5,712 nucleotides of DNA from DASYXZ01 sp035934315 (GCA_035934315.1 DASYXZ010000014.1:1-5712); one strand, 5' to 3'; counted from the stretch's first letter, positions 1 to 5,398 are shown. Translations and numbers: made by a program. Notes: a model not told the origin generated them from the letters alone.

Positions 1-279
1 TTCGCCATCCCCTACCTGCACAATGGGCAAATGCACGATTACATTCCGGATTTCATCGTGCGGCTCAAGGGCGGCGGGGCGAGATACTTGATCCTCGAAA
101 CCAAGGGCTACGATCCGCTGGAGGATGTGAAACGCGCCGCCGCCGAGCGCTGGGCGGCGGCGGTCAATGCCGACGGAACCTACGGCCGCTGGCAATATGC
201 AGTCGCCAGGAAAGTATCAGAGATCAAAAGCATCATTACGGCGGCCGCGCCGGCCTGCAGGAATGAACCTCCCGCTTGA
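1..279 (+). CDS. Type III restriction endonuclease (Res) subunit, C-terminal fragment
   Basis: This is the 3' end of a gene that begins before the window; 92 residues and a TGA stop are visible. Res subunits combine a superfamily 2 helicase/translocase with a C-terminal endonuclease domain and act with a Mod methyltransferase to cut foreign DNA. The visible part carries the nuclease signature: YIPDF at residues 14-18 (Pro16-Asp17), then YLILETKGY at residues 29-37 (Glu33-Thr34-Lys35). Together these form the PD...(D/E)xK core of this domain, followed by the typical AAAERWAAAVN and YGRWQYAV segments. The helicase motors and any mod gene lie outside the window, so whether the system is intact cannot be judged. 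A related stand-alone DEAD/DEAH helicase-nuclease annotated as Res-like is the main alternative. The catalytic residues look intact in this portion. Confidence 0.85.
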   Translation, partial: FAIPYLHNGQMHDYIPDFIVRLKGGGARYLILETKGYDPLEDVKRAAAERWAAAVNADGTYGRWQYAVARKVSEIKSIITAAAPACRNEPPA

Positions 280-400
280 ATTAATGCATCAATCAATTGA
301 GGAACCATATTAAAATCCTGGTTCGGGCCACAAGATCGAACTTCGCGATCGGACTACTCGATTTGGGGAGGATCAAACTTCCCGGAAGGCACGCCAAAAA
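280..400 (+). promoter_or_regulatory. Intergenic leader upstream of xfp
   Basis: These 121 bases separate the restriction gene from phosphoketolase and probably hold the xfp promoter, but I cannot name a convincing -35/-10 pair. The AT-rich stretch at 281-316 includes the palindrome TCAATTGA (293-300) and a -10-like TAAAAT (311-316) without a good partner at the right distance. GATCG (334-338) and CGATC (346-350) form a small inverted repeat. GGGGAG (365-370) can pair with CTTCCC (378-383, one G-U pair) around a 7-base loop, which would bury the purine-rich GGGGAGGA. A second purine run, GGAAGG (384-389), lies 11 bases before the ATG at 401 and is the only plausible, if distant, ribosome binding site. 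Confidence 0.35.
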
Positions 401-2869
401 ATGCGCAAACCTGAAAAGCTCAGTGGTAAACCAAACATGTCAAAAAAAACCGTCACGTCAAGTGAAACGCCCATTCCGCAAAAGGGTAAGCTCATTCCGT
501 CAAAAGAAAAGTCCAAACCTCTGTCTGCTGAAGAATTGCGCCGCATCGACGCTTACTGGCGCGCGGCCAACTACCTTTCGGTGGGACAGATTTATCTCCT
601 CGACAATCCGTTGCTGCGCGAGCCGCTTACGCTCGAGCACATCAAGCCGCGCCTGCTTGGCCACTGGGGCACGACGCCGGGGCTGAATTTTATTTACGTT
701 CATTTGAACAGGCTGATCAAGAAGCACGATTTGAACGTGATTTACGTTACCGGTCCGGGACACGGCGGGCCGGGTCTGGTGGCCAACACTTATCTTGAAG
801 GGACGTACACGGAGTTCTATCCGAATATTCCCCAAAACGCGGTGGGGATGAAGCGCTTGTTTAAGCAGTTCTCGTTTCCCGGCGGGATTCCCAGCCACGT
901 GGCGCCGGAAACGCCGGGATCGATTCACGAGGGCGGCGAGCTGGGTTACTGCCTGGTACACGCTTACGGCGCGGCGTTTGATAATCCCGATTTGCTGGTC
1001 TGCTGCGTGGTGGGCGATGGCGAAGCCGAAACGGGCCCGTTGGCCACAAGCTGGCATTCGAATAAATTTCTGAATCCGGCTCGCGACGGCGCCGTGCTGC
1101 CCATTCTTCATTTGAACGGTTACAAAATCGCCAACCCTACCGTGCTCGCGCGTCTTAGTGATGCCGAGCTGACTTCCCTTTTCAAAGGCTACGGGTACCA
1201 TCCGCATTTCGTGGAAGGCCACGAGCCCGAGGCGATGCACCAACTCATGGCGGGGACTCTGGACAAGGTGATTGGCGAGATTCAGTCCATCCAGCACGAT
1301 GCGAGGAGCAAAGGATTTTCTCATCGTCCACCATGGCCCATGATAGTCATGCGCACGCCGAAAGGTTGGACGGGGCCCAAAGAAGTGGACGGAAAGCCGA
1401 TGGAAGGCACGTGGCGCGCGCATCAGGTCCCTCTCACCGACATGGCGAAGAAGCCGAAACACGTGAAGATGCTCGAACAGTGGATGAAGAGTTATCGCGC
1501 CGAAGAACTATTTGACGCCGATGGCAAATTCATTGCGGAGCTGGCCTCGCTCGCGCCCAAGGGCGACCGGCGCATGGGCGCCAATCCCCACTCGAACGGC
1601 GGACTGCTGCTGCGCGATCTGGCCATGCCCGACTTCAGAAGATACGCGGTGGAAGTCGCGAAGCCCGGCACGGTGACGGCGGAATGCACGCGCGAACTGG
1701 GGAAATTCCTGCGCGACGTGATGAAGCTGAATACCGCGTCCAGGAACTTCCGCGTGATGGGTCCGGACGAGACGGCCTCCAACCGGCTGGATGCGCTTTA
1801 TGAGGTAACCAACAAGGTCTCAACCGAGGAGATTATATCCACAGACGAACACCTTGCGCCCAACGGTCGCGTGATGGAAGTCTTGAGCGAGCACATGTGC
1901 CAGGGCTGGCTGGAAGGTTATCTGCTCACCGGGCGTCACGGCTTCTTTTCCTGCTACGAAGCCTTCATCCACATCGTTGACTCGATGTTCAACCAGCACG
2001 CCAAGTGGCTTAAGGTCACGCGGGACATTCCCTGGCGGCGGCCCATCGCTTCACTCACCTACCTGCTCACGTCGCACGTCTGGCGGCAGGACCACAACGG
2101 ATTCAGCCACCAGGATCCCGGCTTCATCGACCATGTCGTGAACAAGAAAGCCGATGTCGTGCGCGTCTACCTGCCGCCTGACTCGAACACGCTGCTTTCC
2201 GTGGCCGATCATTGCATGCGCAGCCGCAACTATGTAAATGTGATCGTGGCCGGCAAGCAGCCGGAGTTGCAGTGGCTTGATATGGATTCGGCCATCAAAC
2301 ATTGCACGGCCGGGCTCGGCATCTGGGCTTGGGCGTCAACCGACCAGGGCGCGGAACCCGATGCCGTGATGGCGTGCGCGGGCGACGTGCCCACCCTCGA
2401 AGCGCTGGCCGCGGTGGATTTGCTTCGGCAGCATTTCCCTGACATCAGAATTCGATTCGTGAATGTGGTCGATTTGCTGACGCTTGAGCCGCCCACCGAG
2501 CATCCGCATGGAATTTCAGATCGCGATTTCGATTCGATATTCACCACCGATAAACCCATCGTCTTTGCCTATCACGGCTACCCCTGGATGATTCATCGCC
2601 TCACTTATCGCCGCACCAATCATGCCAATCTGCACGTGCGCGGCTACAAAGAAGAAGGGACAACCACCACGCCGTTTGATATGTGCGTGATGAATGACAT
2701 TGACCGGTTCCACCTGGCCGGCGACCTGGTGGATCGCGTGCCCCGCCTGGCGCGGGTGGGCGCGCACTTTAAACAATTCCTGCGCGACAAGCTGGTGGAA
2801 CACAAATTTTATATTTGCAAGCACGGCGACGATATGCCGGAGATTCGCGATTGGAAGTGGACTTATTGA
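401..2869 (+). CDS. xfp: Phosphoketolase (xylulose-5-phosphate / fructose-6-phosphate)
   Basis: This cytosolic thiamine-diphosphate enzyme cleaves xylulose-5-phosphate with phosphate to glyceraldehyde-3-phosphate and acetyl phosphate; many members also take fructose-6-phosphate. At 822 residues it is slightly longer than the usual ~790. Both family signatures are exact: EGGELGY (177-183) and the G-x3-D-x-P...GDGE pattern (190-208), continuing into ETGPLATSWHS. His88 (GHWG), His121 (GPGHGGP) and His166 (PSH) match the active-site histidines by spacing. Glu497 (LSEH) is the likely cofactor-activating glutamate, and Asn566/His570 fall in DHNGFSHQDPG. N-terminal, middle and C-terminal XFP domains appear complete (about 45-410, 415-600 and 610-815). 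The first ~40 residues are Lys/Ser-rich and probably disordered. ATG 401 has a weak, distant GGAAGG; ATG 437 (MSKKTV) is a real alternative with no Shine-Dalgarno. Acetate kinase follows and would use the acetyl phosphate. Substrate preference cannot be read from the sequence. Confidence 0.98.
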   Translation: MRKPEKLSGKPNMSKKTVTSSETPIPQKGKLIPSKEKSKPLSAEELRRIDAYWRAANYLSVGQIYLLDNPLLREPLTLEHIKPRLLGHWGTTPGLNFIYVHLNRLIKKHDLNVIYVTGPGHGGPGLVANTYLEGTYTEFYPNIPQNAVGMKRLFKQFSFPGGIPSHVAPETPGSIHEGGELGYCLVHAYGAAFDNPDLLVCCVVGDGEAETGPLATSWHSNKFLNPARDGAVLPILHLNGYKIANPTVLARLSDAELTSLFKGYGYHPHFVEGHEPEAMHQLMAGTLDKVIGEIQSIQHDARSKGFSHRPPWPMIVMRTPKGWTGPKEVDGKPMEGTWRAHQVPLTDMAKKPKHVKMLEQWMKSYRAEELFDADGKFIAELASLAPKGDRRMGANPHSNGGLLLRDLAMPDFRRYAVEVAKPGTVTAECTRELGKFLRDVMKLNTASRNFRVMGPDETASNRLDALYEVTNKVSTEEIISTDEHLAPNGRVMEVLSEHMCQGWLEGYLLTGRHGFFSCYEAFIHIVDSMFNQHAKWLKVTRDIPWRRPIASLTYLLTSHVWRQDHNGFSHQDPGFIDHVVNKKADVVRVYLPPDSNTLLSVADHCMRSRNYVNVIVAGKQPELQWLDMDSAIKHCTAGLGIWAWASTDQGAEPDAVMACAGDVPTLEALAAVDLLRQHFPDIRIRFVNVVDLLTLEPPTEHPHGISDRDFDSIFTTDKPIVFAYHGYPWMIHRLTYRRTNHANLHVRGYKEEGTTTTPFDMCVMNDIDRFHLAGDLVDRVPRLARVGAHFKQFLRDKLVEHKFYICKHGDDMPEIRDWKWTY

Positions 2870-2872
2870 ATA

Positions 2873-2905
2873 GGAGTCAGGAGTCAGGAGTTAGGATTCA
2901 GGAGG
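2873..2905 (+). repeat. Heptamer tandem repeat, left arm
   Basis: This tract holds four consecutive 7-bp units, GGAGTCA, GGAGTCA, GGAGTTA and GGATTCA, followed by a partial GGAGG. It begins four bases after the xfp stop codon. Short heptameric tandem repeats of this kind are known from cyanobacteria and other large genomes; membership in any named family is my inference. The units are GGAG-rich and resemble Shine-Dalgarno sequences, but they lie more than 200 bases from the next start codon. Confidence 0.85.
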
Positions 2906-2907
2906 AC

Positions 2908-2969
2908 GTAATCCCCGCGCAGGCGGGGATCCAGAAAGAAGATTGGATTCCCGATTGCGCGGGAATGAC
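2908..2969. repeat. Two-hairpin dispersed repeat (VIPAQAGIQ type)
   Basis: Two 26-bp arms (2908-2933 and 2944-2969) are inverted copies matching at 21 of 26 positions around a 10-base spacer. Each arm is also a hairpin: ATCCCCGC/GCGGGGAT (2911-2918 and 2923-2930, loop gcag), and ATTCCCG/CGGGAAT (2947-2953 and 2960-2966). Read through on the plus strand, the element gives the peptide signature VIPAQAGIQ...WIPDCAGMT, which I recognise as a translated intergenic repeat that turns up in spurious ORFs of many bacterial genomes. It is not a gene. Confidence 0.85.
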
Positions 2970-3015
2970 AAAGCCATCTCGCCCTGAAACTTTGACTGCA
3001 TTCAACCACCAGAGC

Positions 3016-3051
3016 GAGGTTCTTCGTCGTCCGTCGGCTGACGGACTCCTC
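3016..3051. repeat. Third palindromic module of the mosaic
   Basis: GTCCGTC (3029-3035) and GACGGAC (3040-3046) form a perfect 7-bp stem with loop ggct. Outer GAGG (3016-3019) and CCTC (3048-3051) can extend the stem across an internal loop. The sequence continues into TCAGAATGACA, an ending I associate with dispersed repeats of environmental genomes whose stem tips vary between copies. Only one copy is present in this window, so calling it a repeat family is an inference. Confidence 0.55.
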
Positions 3052-3074
3052 AGAATGACAGCATTGGCTCCCTT

Positions 3075-3107
3075 CATTCTGACTCCTGACTCCAGACTCC
3101 TGATTCC
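3075..3107 (-). repeat. Heptamer tandem repeat, right arm (inverted)
   Basis: Four 7-bp units, TGACTCC, TGACTCC, AGACTCC and TGATTCC (3080-3107), are the reverse complement of the GGAGTCA-type units at 2873-2900. The arm ends only nine bases before the ackA start codon, so it occupies the place where an ackA ribosome binding site would be expected. As transcribed it is pyrimidine-rich and could itself mask purine-rich sites. Confidence 0.85.
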
Positions 3108-3116
3108 TTTTTCAAA

Positions 3117-4421
3117 ATGAAGATTCTCGTCCTCAACTGCGGCAGCTCGTCACTGAAGTTTCAGTTGATCGAAACCACTGCGCAGCTGATCACCTCGAAC
3201 CAAGACCGGCTGCTGATCCACGGCAGCATTGAGAAGATCGGAAGCGGCGACTCGATCGTTGCATTCAGCGCGCACGGCGAAACGCCCGCGAAGTCCAGCC
3301 GGCCGATCCTCACGCACAAGGACGCCATTCAAACTGCATTTGAGTGCATGGGCGCCGCCCCCGGCTTGGTCAGCGACCTTAAAGAAATCGAGGGCGTGGG
3401 GCACCGCATCGTGCATGGCGGCGAGTATTTCAAGCAGTCTGTGGTGATTGACGATGACGTGGTGCGCCGCATTGAGAGCCTGATCGAACTCGCGCCATTA
3501 CATAATCCGCATAACCTTAAGGGATATTATGCGAGCAAGGCCTTGCTGCCCCATGCCGCGCAGGTGGCGGTTTTTGACACCGCCTTCCACCAGACCCTAC
3601 CGCCCAAGGCTTACCTCTACGGCCTGCCTTATTTGTATTACACCCGCGACAAAATCCGCCGCTACGGCTTCCACGGCACGTCGCACCGCTATGTTTCATA
3701 CCGCTTCGCGCAGATTCACAACACCACACGCGACGCCTACAAGCTGATCACGTGTCACCTGGGCAACGGGTGCTCAGTGTGCGCCATCGATCGCGGCAAG
3801 TCCGTGGATACTTCTATGGGATTCACTCCGCTCGAAGGTTTGCTGATGGGCACGCGGCCGGGCGACCTTGACGCGGGCGCGGTGTTGTATCTCGTGGGAC
3901 GCGCGGAGATGGGGCTGCACGAAGTGGACGTGGTGCTCAACAAAAACAGCGGCATGTATGGCATCTCCGGCGTTTCAAACGATATGCGCGAGCTCGAAGT
4001 GGAAGCCGCGAAAGGCAACAGCCGCGCGCAGATGGCCATCGATGTGTTTTGCTATCGCGTGGTGAAATATATCGGCGCTTATTTTGCGGCGATGAATGGA
4101 GCCGACGCGCTCATCTTTGCCGGAGGCATCGGCGAGAACGCCCCGGCCATCCGCGGCCAAATATGTGCGTCACTCGGCGCGCTTGGAATCCGTCTCGATG
4201 CGAAGAAGAATGATGCCGCAGTCGGAAAGGAGATGGACATCAGCGCCGAAGCGACGACGACCTCTGGAGTGTCAACAAATGATGCCGCCGCGGTGCCGGC
4301 CAGTGCCCAAGAGTCTTCCAATAGTGCCACACCCCCTCGCGTCTGGGTGATACCCACCAACGAGGAACTGTTGATCGCGCGCGATACCCTGCGCTGCATC
4401 CTGAAAATTCCTCACGGGTGA
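3117..4421 (+). CDS. ackA: Acetate kinase with a C-terminal insertion
   Basis: This cytosolic ASKHA-fold enzyme interconverts acetyl phosphate + ADP and acetate + ATP, using the product of the phosphoketolase upstream. The N-terminus MKILVLNCGSSSLKF fixes the start and carries Asn7, Ser10, Ser12 and Lys14. Counterparts of the other catalytic residues of the Methanosarcina enzyme are present: Arg97 (GHRIVHGG), His129 (PLHNP), Asp154 (FDTAFH), Phe185/His186 (GFHGTSH), Asn217 (LGNGCS), Arg247 (GTRPGD) and Glu416 (PTNEEL). The nucleotide loop GGIGEN is at 336-341. At 434 residues it is longer than the usual ~400; the excess lies at about 377-406, an Ala/Ser/Thr-rich stretch just before VWVIPTNEELLIARDT. 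The frame is open throughout and every motif is kept, so the enzyme is probably active. No Shine-Dalgarno precedes the ATG: the bases before it are TTCCTTTTTCAAA, next to a repeat arm. Probably co-transcribed with xfp. Confidence 0.97.
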   Translation: MKILVLNCGSSSLKFQLIETTAQLITSNQDRLLIHGSIEKIGSGDSIVAFSAHGETPAKSSRPILTHKDAIQTAFECMGAAPGLVSDLKEIEGVGHRIVHGGEYFKQSVVIDDDVVRRIESLIELAPLHNPHNLKGYYASKALLPHAAQVAVFDTAFHQTLPPKAYLYGLPYLYYTRDKIRRYGFHGTSHRYVSYRFAQIHNTTRDAYKLITCHLGNGCSVCAIDRGKSVDTSMGFTPLEGLLMGTRPGDLDAGAVLYLVGRAEMGLHEVDVVLNKNSGMYGISGVSNDMRELEVEAAKGNSRAQMAIDVFCYRVVKYIGAYFAAMNGADALIFAGGIGENAPAIRGQICASLGALGIRLDAKKNDAAVGKEMDISAEATTTSGVSTNDAAAVPASAQESSNSATPPRVWVIPTNEELLIARDTLRCILKIPHG

Positions 4422-4429
4422 GCACTTTT
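4411..4429 (+). terminator. Weak terminator-like hairpin at the ackA stop
   Basis: CTCA (4411-4414) and TGAG (4419-4422) form a 4-bp stem around cggg, overlapping the ackA stop codon, followed by CACTTTT. The stem is very short and the T run has only four bases, so read-through into the next gene is likely. It could be chance. Confidence 0.2.
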
Positions 4430-4477
4430 GACCCAAGAAGCGAGCCCTACAGACCGGACGCCCCAGTGCCCAAAAGG

Positions 4478-4483
4478 TATAAC
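4478..4483 (+). promoter_or_regulatory. Possible -10 element for the secreted-protein gene
   Basis: TATAAC matches five of six bases of the sigma-70 -10 consensus, in an otherwise GC-rich spacer 68 bases before the start codon. No good -35 is visible about 17 bases upstream. If used, transcription would start near 4490, so most of the left arm of the hairpin at 4488-4541 would be in the transcript. TAGATT (4484-4489) is a weaker overlapping alternative. Confidence 0.35.
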
Positions 4484-4487
4484 TAGA

Positions 4488-4541
4488 TTGCCTCCGGTTT
4501 CTGGTGAGAGGCCGATTTTGGATAAGTTGCATTGGAGGCAA
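4488..4541 (+). promoter_or_regulatory. Leader hairpin that can sequester the Shine-Dalgarno
   Basis: TTGCCTCC (4488-4495) is the exact reverse complement of GGAGGCAA (4534-4541). The pairing extends inward through two G-U pairs and one T-A pair to 11 bp (4488-4498 with 4531-4541), enclosing a 32-base loop. The right arm contains the ribosome binding site GGAGG (4534-4538), seven bases before the ATG at 4546, so the folded form would block translation. An alternative pairing competes for the same left arm: GCCTC (4490-4494) with GAGGC (4508-4512). That gives a possible two-state arrangement. The complementarity is directly visible; regulation is inferred, and no ligand class is recognised. 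Confidence 0.5.
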
Positions 4542-4545
4542 CACT

Positions 4546-5103
4546 ATGAAATTAATTAAAAGTATCAGCACAACAGGCCTGGTTCTGCTTCTCGGAACCG
4601 CCTTTTCTGTTTACGCACAAAAAGGACACGGTGGAGGTGGGCAGAAAGGAGAGCAGGCCCAGCGTGGTGGCGGAGGCGGACAGCACCAACAGCAGGCGCA
4701 TAGCTCACGGCAGCCGCAGCGCACCCGGGTGGCGCAGCGCTCGCGACAACCGCAGCGTACCCGGATGGCGCGCAGTTCGCGGCAACAAACACAGCGAGCT
4801 TCCTACAATCATGGCAACAACGGCTTCCACGGCTACGGAAACAATGGCCACCATTATGGCCAGATTTCCGATGTAAGTTACCGCGCCCATTTTGGCCATG
4901 GCCACTCGTTTCGCATGATGCGCCCACAAATGATTGACGGGTATAACCGCTTCCAATACAGCGGCTATTGGTTTGGATATAACCAACCCTGGCCGCCTCA
5001 TTGGGATTACAACGACCCCGTCTATGTGCAATACGTGGATAGCTCATATTACCTCTATAACCTCAGCCATCCGGGCATTCACATTTCACTCAACATTTTC
5101 TAG
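4546..5103 (+). CDS. Secreted Gly/Gln/Arg-rich protein of unknown function
   Basis: This is a 185-residue exported protein. The start is set by GGAGG seven bases upstream and by a classical signal peptide: MKLIK, a hydrophobic core about residues 7-20, and a likely signal peptidase I site after VYA (22-24), leaving a mature protein that begins QKGHGGGG. An in-frame GTG at 4504 is rejected because it would place 14 extra residues before the signal. The mature chain has a Gly/Gln/His-rich linker (25-53), three tandem Arg/Gln-rich units (54-84), an Asn/Gly/His segment (88-106) and an aromatic C-terminal domain (about 120-185) containing RFQYSGYWFGYNQPWP, DPVYVQYVD and HPGIHISLNI. The alternating hydrophobic/aromatic pattern suggests a small beta-rich domain. 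I associate similar tails with uncharacterised secreted proteins of Acidobacteriota but know no function. There is no lipobox and no second membrane segment. The basic, repetitive middle could bind polyanions or the cell surface; that is speculation. Confidence 0.9.
   Translation: MKLIKSISTTGLVLLLGTAFSVYAQKGHGGGGQKGEQAQRGGGGGQHQQQAHSSRQPQRTRVAQRSRQPQRTRMARSSRQQTQRASYNHGNNGFHGYGNNGHHYGQISDVSYRAHFGHGHSFRMMRPQMIDGYNRFQYSGYWFGYNQPWPPHWDYNDPVYVQYVDSSYYLYNLSHPGIHISLNIF
4705..4797 (+). repeat. 36-bp coding tandem repeat (SRQPQRTR units)
   Basis: Residues 54-84 of the secreted protein consist of SRQPQRTRVAQR, SRQPQRTRMARS and a degenerate SRQQTQR. They are encoded by 36-bp units starting at 4705, 4741 and 4777. 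Several synonymous third-position differences between the units (for example cgg/cga, cag/caa, cgc/cgt) show that the duplication is not very recent or that the peptide is under selection. Confidence 0.85.
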
Positions 5104-5116
5104 CGATATTTTCGCC

Positions 5117-5134
5117 ACCCCTTTGGGGGGTCTT
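5117..5134 (+). terminator. Possible terminator after the secreted-protein gene
   Basis: ACCCC (5117-5121) and GGGGT (5127-5131) form a 5-bp GC-rich stem around TTTGG, 13 bases after the stop codon, followed by CTTTA. The stem is strong for its length but the T tract is poor. CCACCC (5115-5120) can instead pair with GGGTGG (5162-5167). Confidence 0.3.
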
Positions 5135-5241
5135 TATCCGGCGCGTGGCCGGTGGCCCCCAGGGTGGACGGAAAGTCAACATTATTTCGCGTCACCAGCT
5201 TGAATGAGCACTATTAACTAACTGATGAAGCCAGTGGCGCC

Positions 5242-5260
5242 GACCTCCGCATTTGAGGTC
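5242..5260. repeat. Inverted repeat GACCTC/GAGGTC
   Basis: This is a perfect 6-bp stem (5242-5247 and 5255-5260) with the 7-base loop cgcattt. CCGC (5247-5250) and GCGG (5262-5265) offer an overlapping alternative pairing. No T tract follows, so it is not an intrinsic terminator. Confidence 0.45.
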
Positions 5261-5283
5261 TGCGGGCTCTCTGTTCATTCCAG

Positions 5284-5335
5284 TCCTGTTATCTCGGCGG
5301 GAACGATTACATTACTGATAATGTATTAGACAGGA
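5284..5335. promoter_or_regulatory. Nested inverted repeats around TACATTA-ctga-TAATGTA
   Basis: TACATTA (5308-5314) and TAATGTA (5319-5325) form a perfect 18-bp operator-like dyad with a 4-base centre in an AT-rich patch. TCCTGT (5284-5289) and ACAGGA (5330-5335) form a second perfect pair around it, with 18 bases on the left and 4 on the right. The dyad could be a repressor binding site or an RNA stem; no gene start with a ribosome binding site follows nearby. The function is unknown. Confidence 0.4.
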
Positions 5336-5356
5336 TTATTTAATATCATGCAGCAT

Positions 5357-5398
5357 GCAAACCGCGGAGCTGAACAACGCAGGTCCGCGCTTGCTTTT
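5357..5398 (+). other. Imperfect 10-bp hairpin followed by TTTT
   Basis: GCAA (5357-5360) pairs with TTGC (5391-5394), and CGCGGA (5363-5368) pairs with TCCGCG (5384-5389). A small 2x1 internal loop separates them and a 15-base loop caps the stem. TTTT follows at 5395-5398, then GT. It could be a weak intrinsic terminator on the plus strand or part of a structured RNA. Confidence 0.35.

Larger units (their letters stand above)
2873..3107. repeat. Nested repeat mosaic between xfp and ackA
   Basis: The whole xfp-ackA spacer is built of repeats. Outer arms of 33 bp (2873-2905 and 3075-3107) are inverted copies matching at 27 of 33 positions. They enclose a two-hairpin element (2908-2969), a third palindromic module (3016-3051) and a perfect 8-bp pair, TCAGAATG (3050-3057) with CATTCTGA (3075-3082). 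No open reading frame here resembles a protein, and I see no flanking target-site duplication. The outline resembles a small non-autonomous element with terminal inverted repeats, but independent accumulation of several repeat types at one spot is equally possible. If transcribed with xfp and ackA, it would fold into one long branched hairpin. Confidence 0.75.

Noticed and set aside
500..1462. Long minus-strand frame of 320 codons opposite xfp
   Set aside because: It lies entirely opposite a certain gene with exact family signatures; high GC commonly opens such antisense frames, and the peptide shows no motif.
2873..2905. CRISPR-like array from the regularly repeated heptamers
   Set aside because: The units are only 7 bp, contiguous and without spacers, so this is a simple tandem repeat.
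2815..3120. Open frame of 101 codons overlapping the end of xfp and the start of ackA
   Set aside because: Its peptide (SQESG..., VIPAQAGIQ..., LTPDSRLLIPF) is simply the translation of the repeat mosaic, and it overlaps two certain genes.
3517..4160. Several short frames on both strands within ackA
   Set aside because: All are shadows of acetate kinase, whose frame is continuous with every catalytic motif in order.
4504..4545. Upstream GTG start for the secreted protein
   Set aside because: It would add 14 residues before the signal peptide and has no ribosome binding site, whereas the ATG at 4546 has GGAGG at ideal spacing.
4565..5047. Minus-strand frame of 160 codons opposite the secreted-protein gene
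   Set aside because: The plus-strand gene has a good ribosome binding site, a signal peptide and structured sequence; the antisense peptide has none of these.
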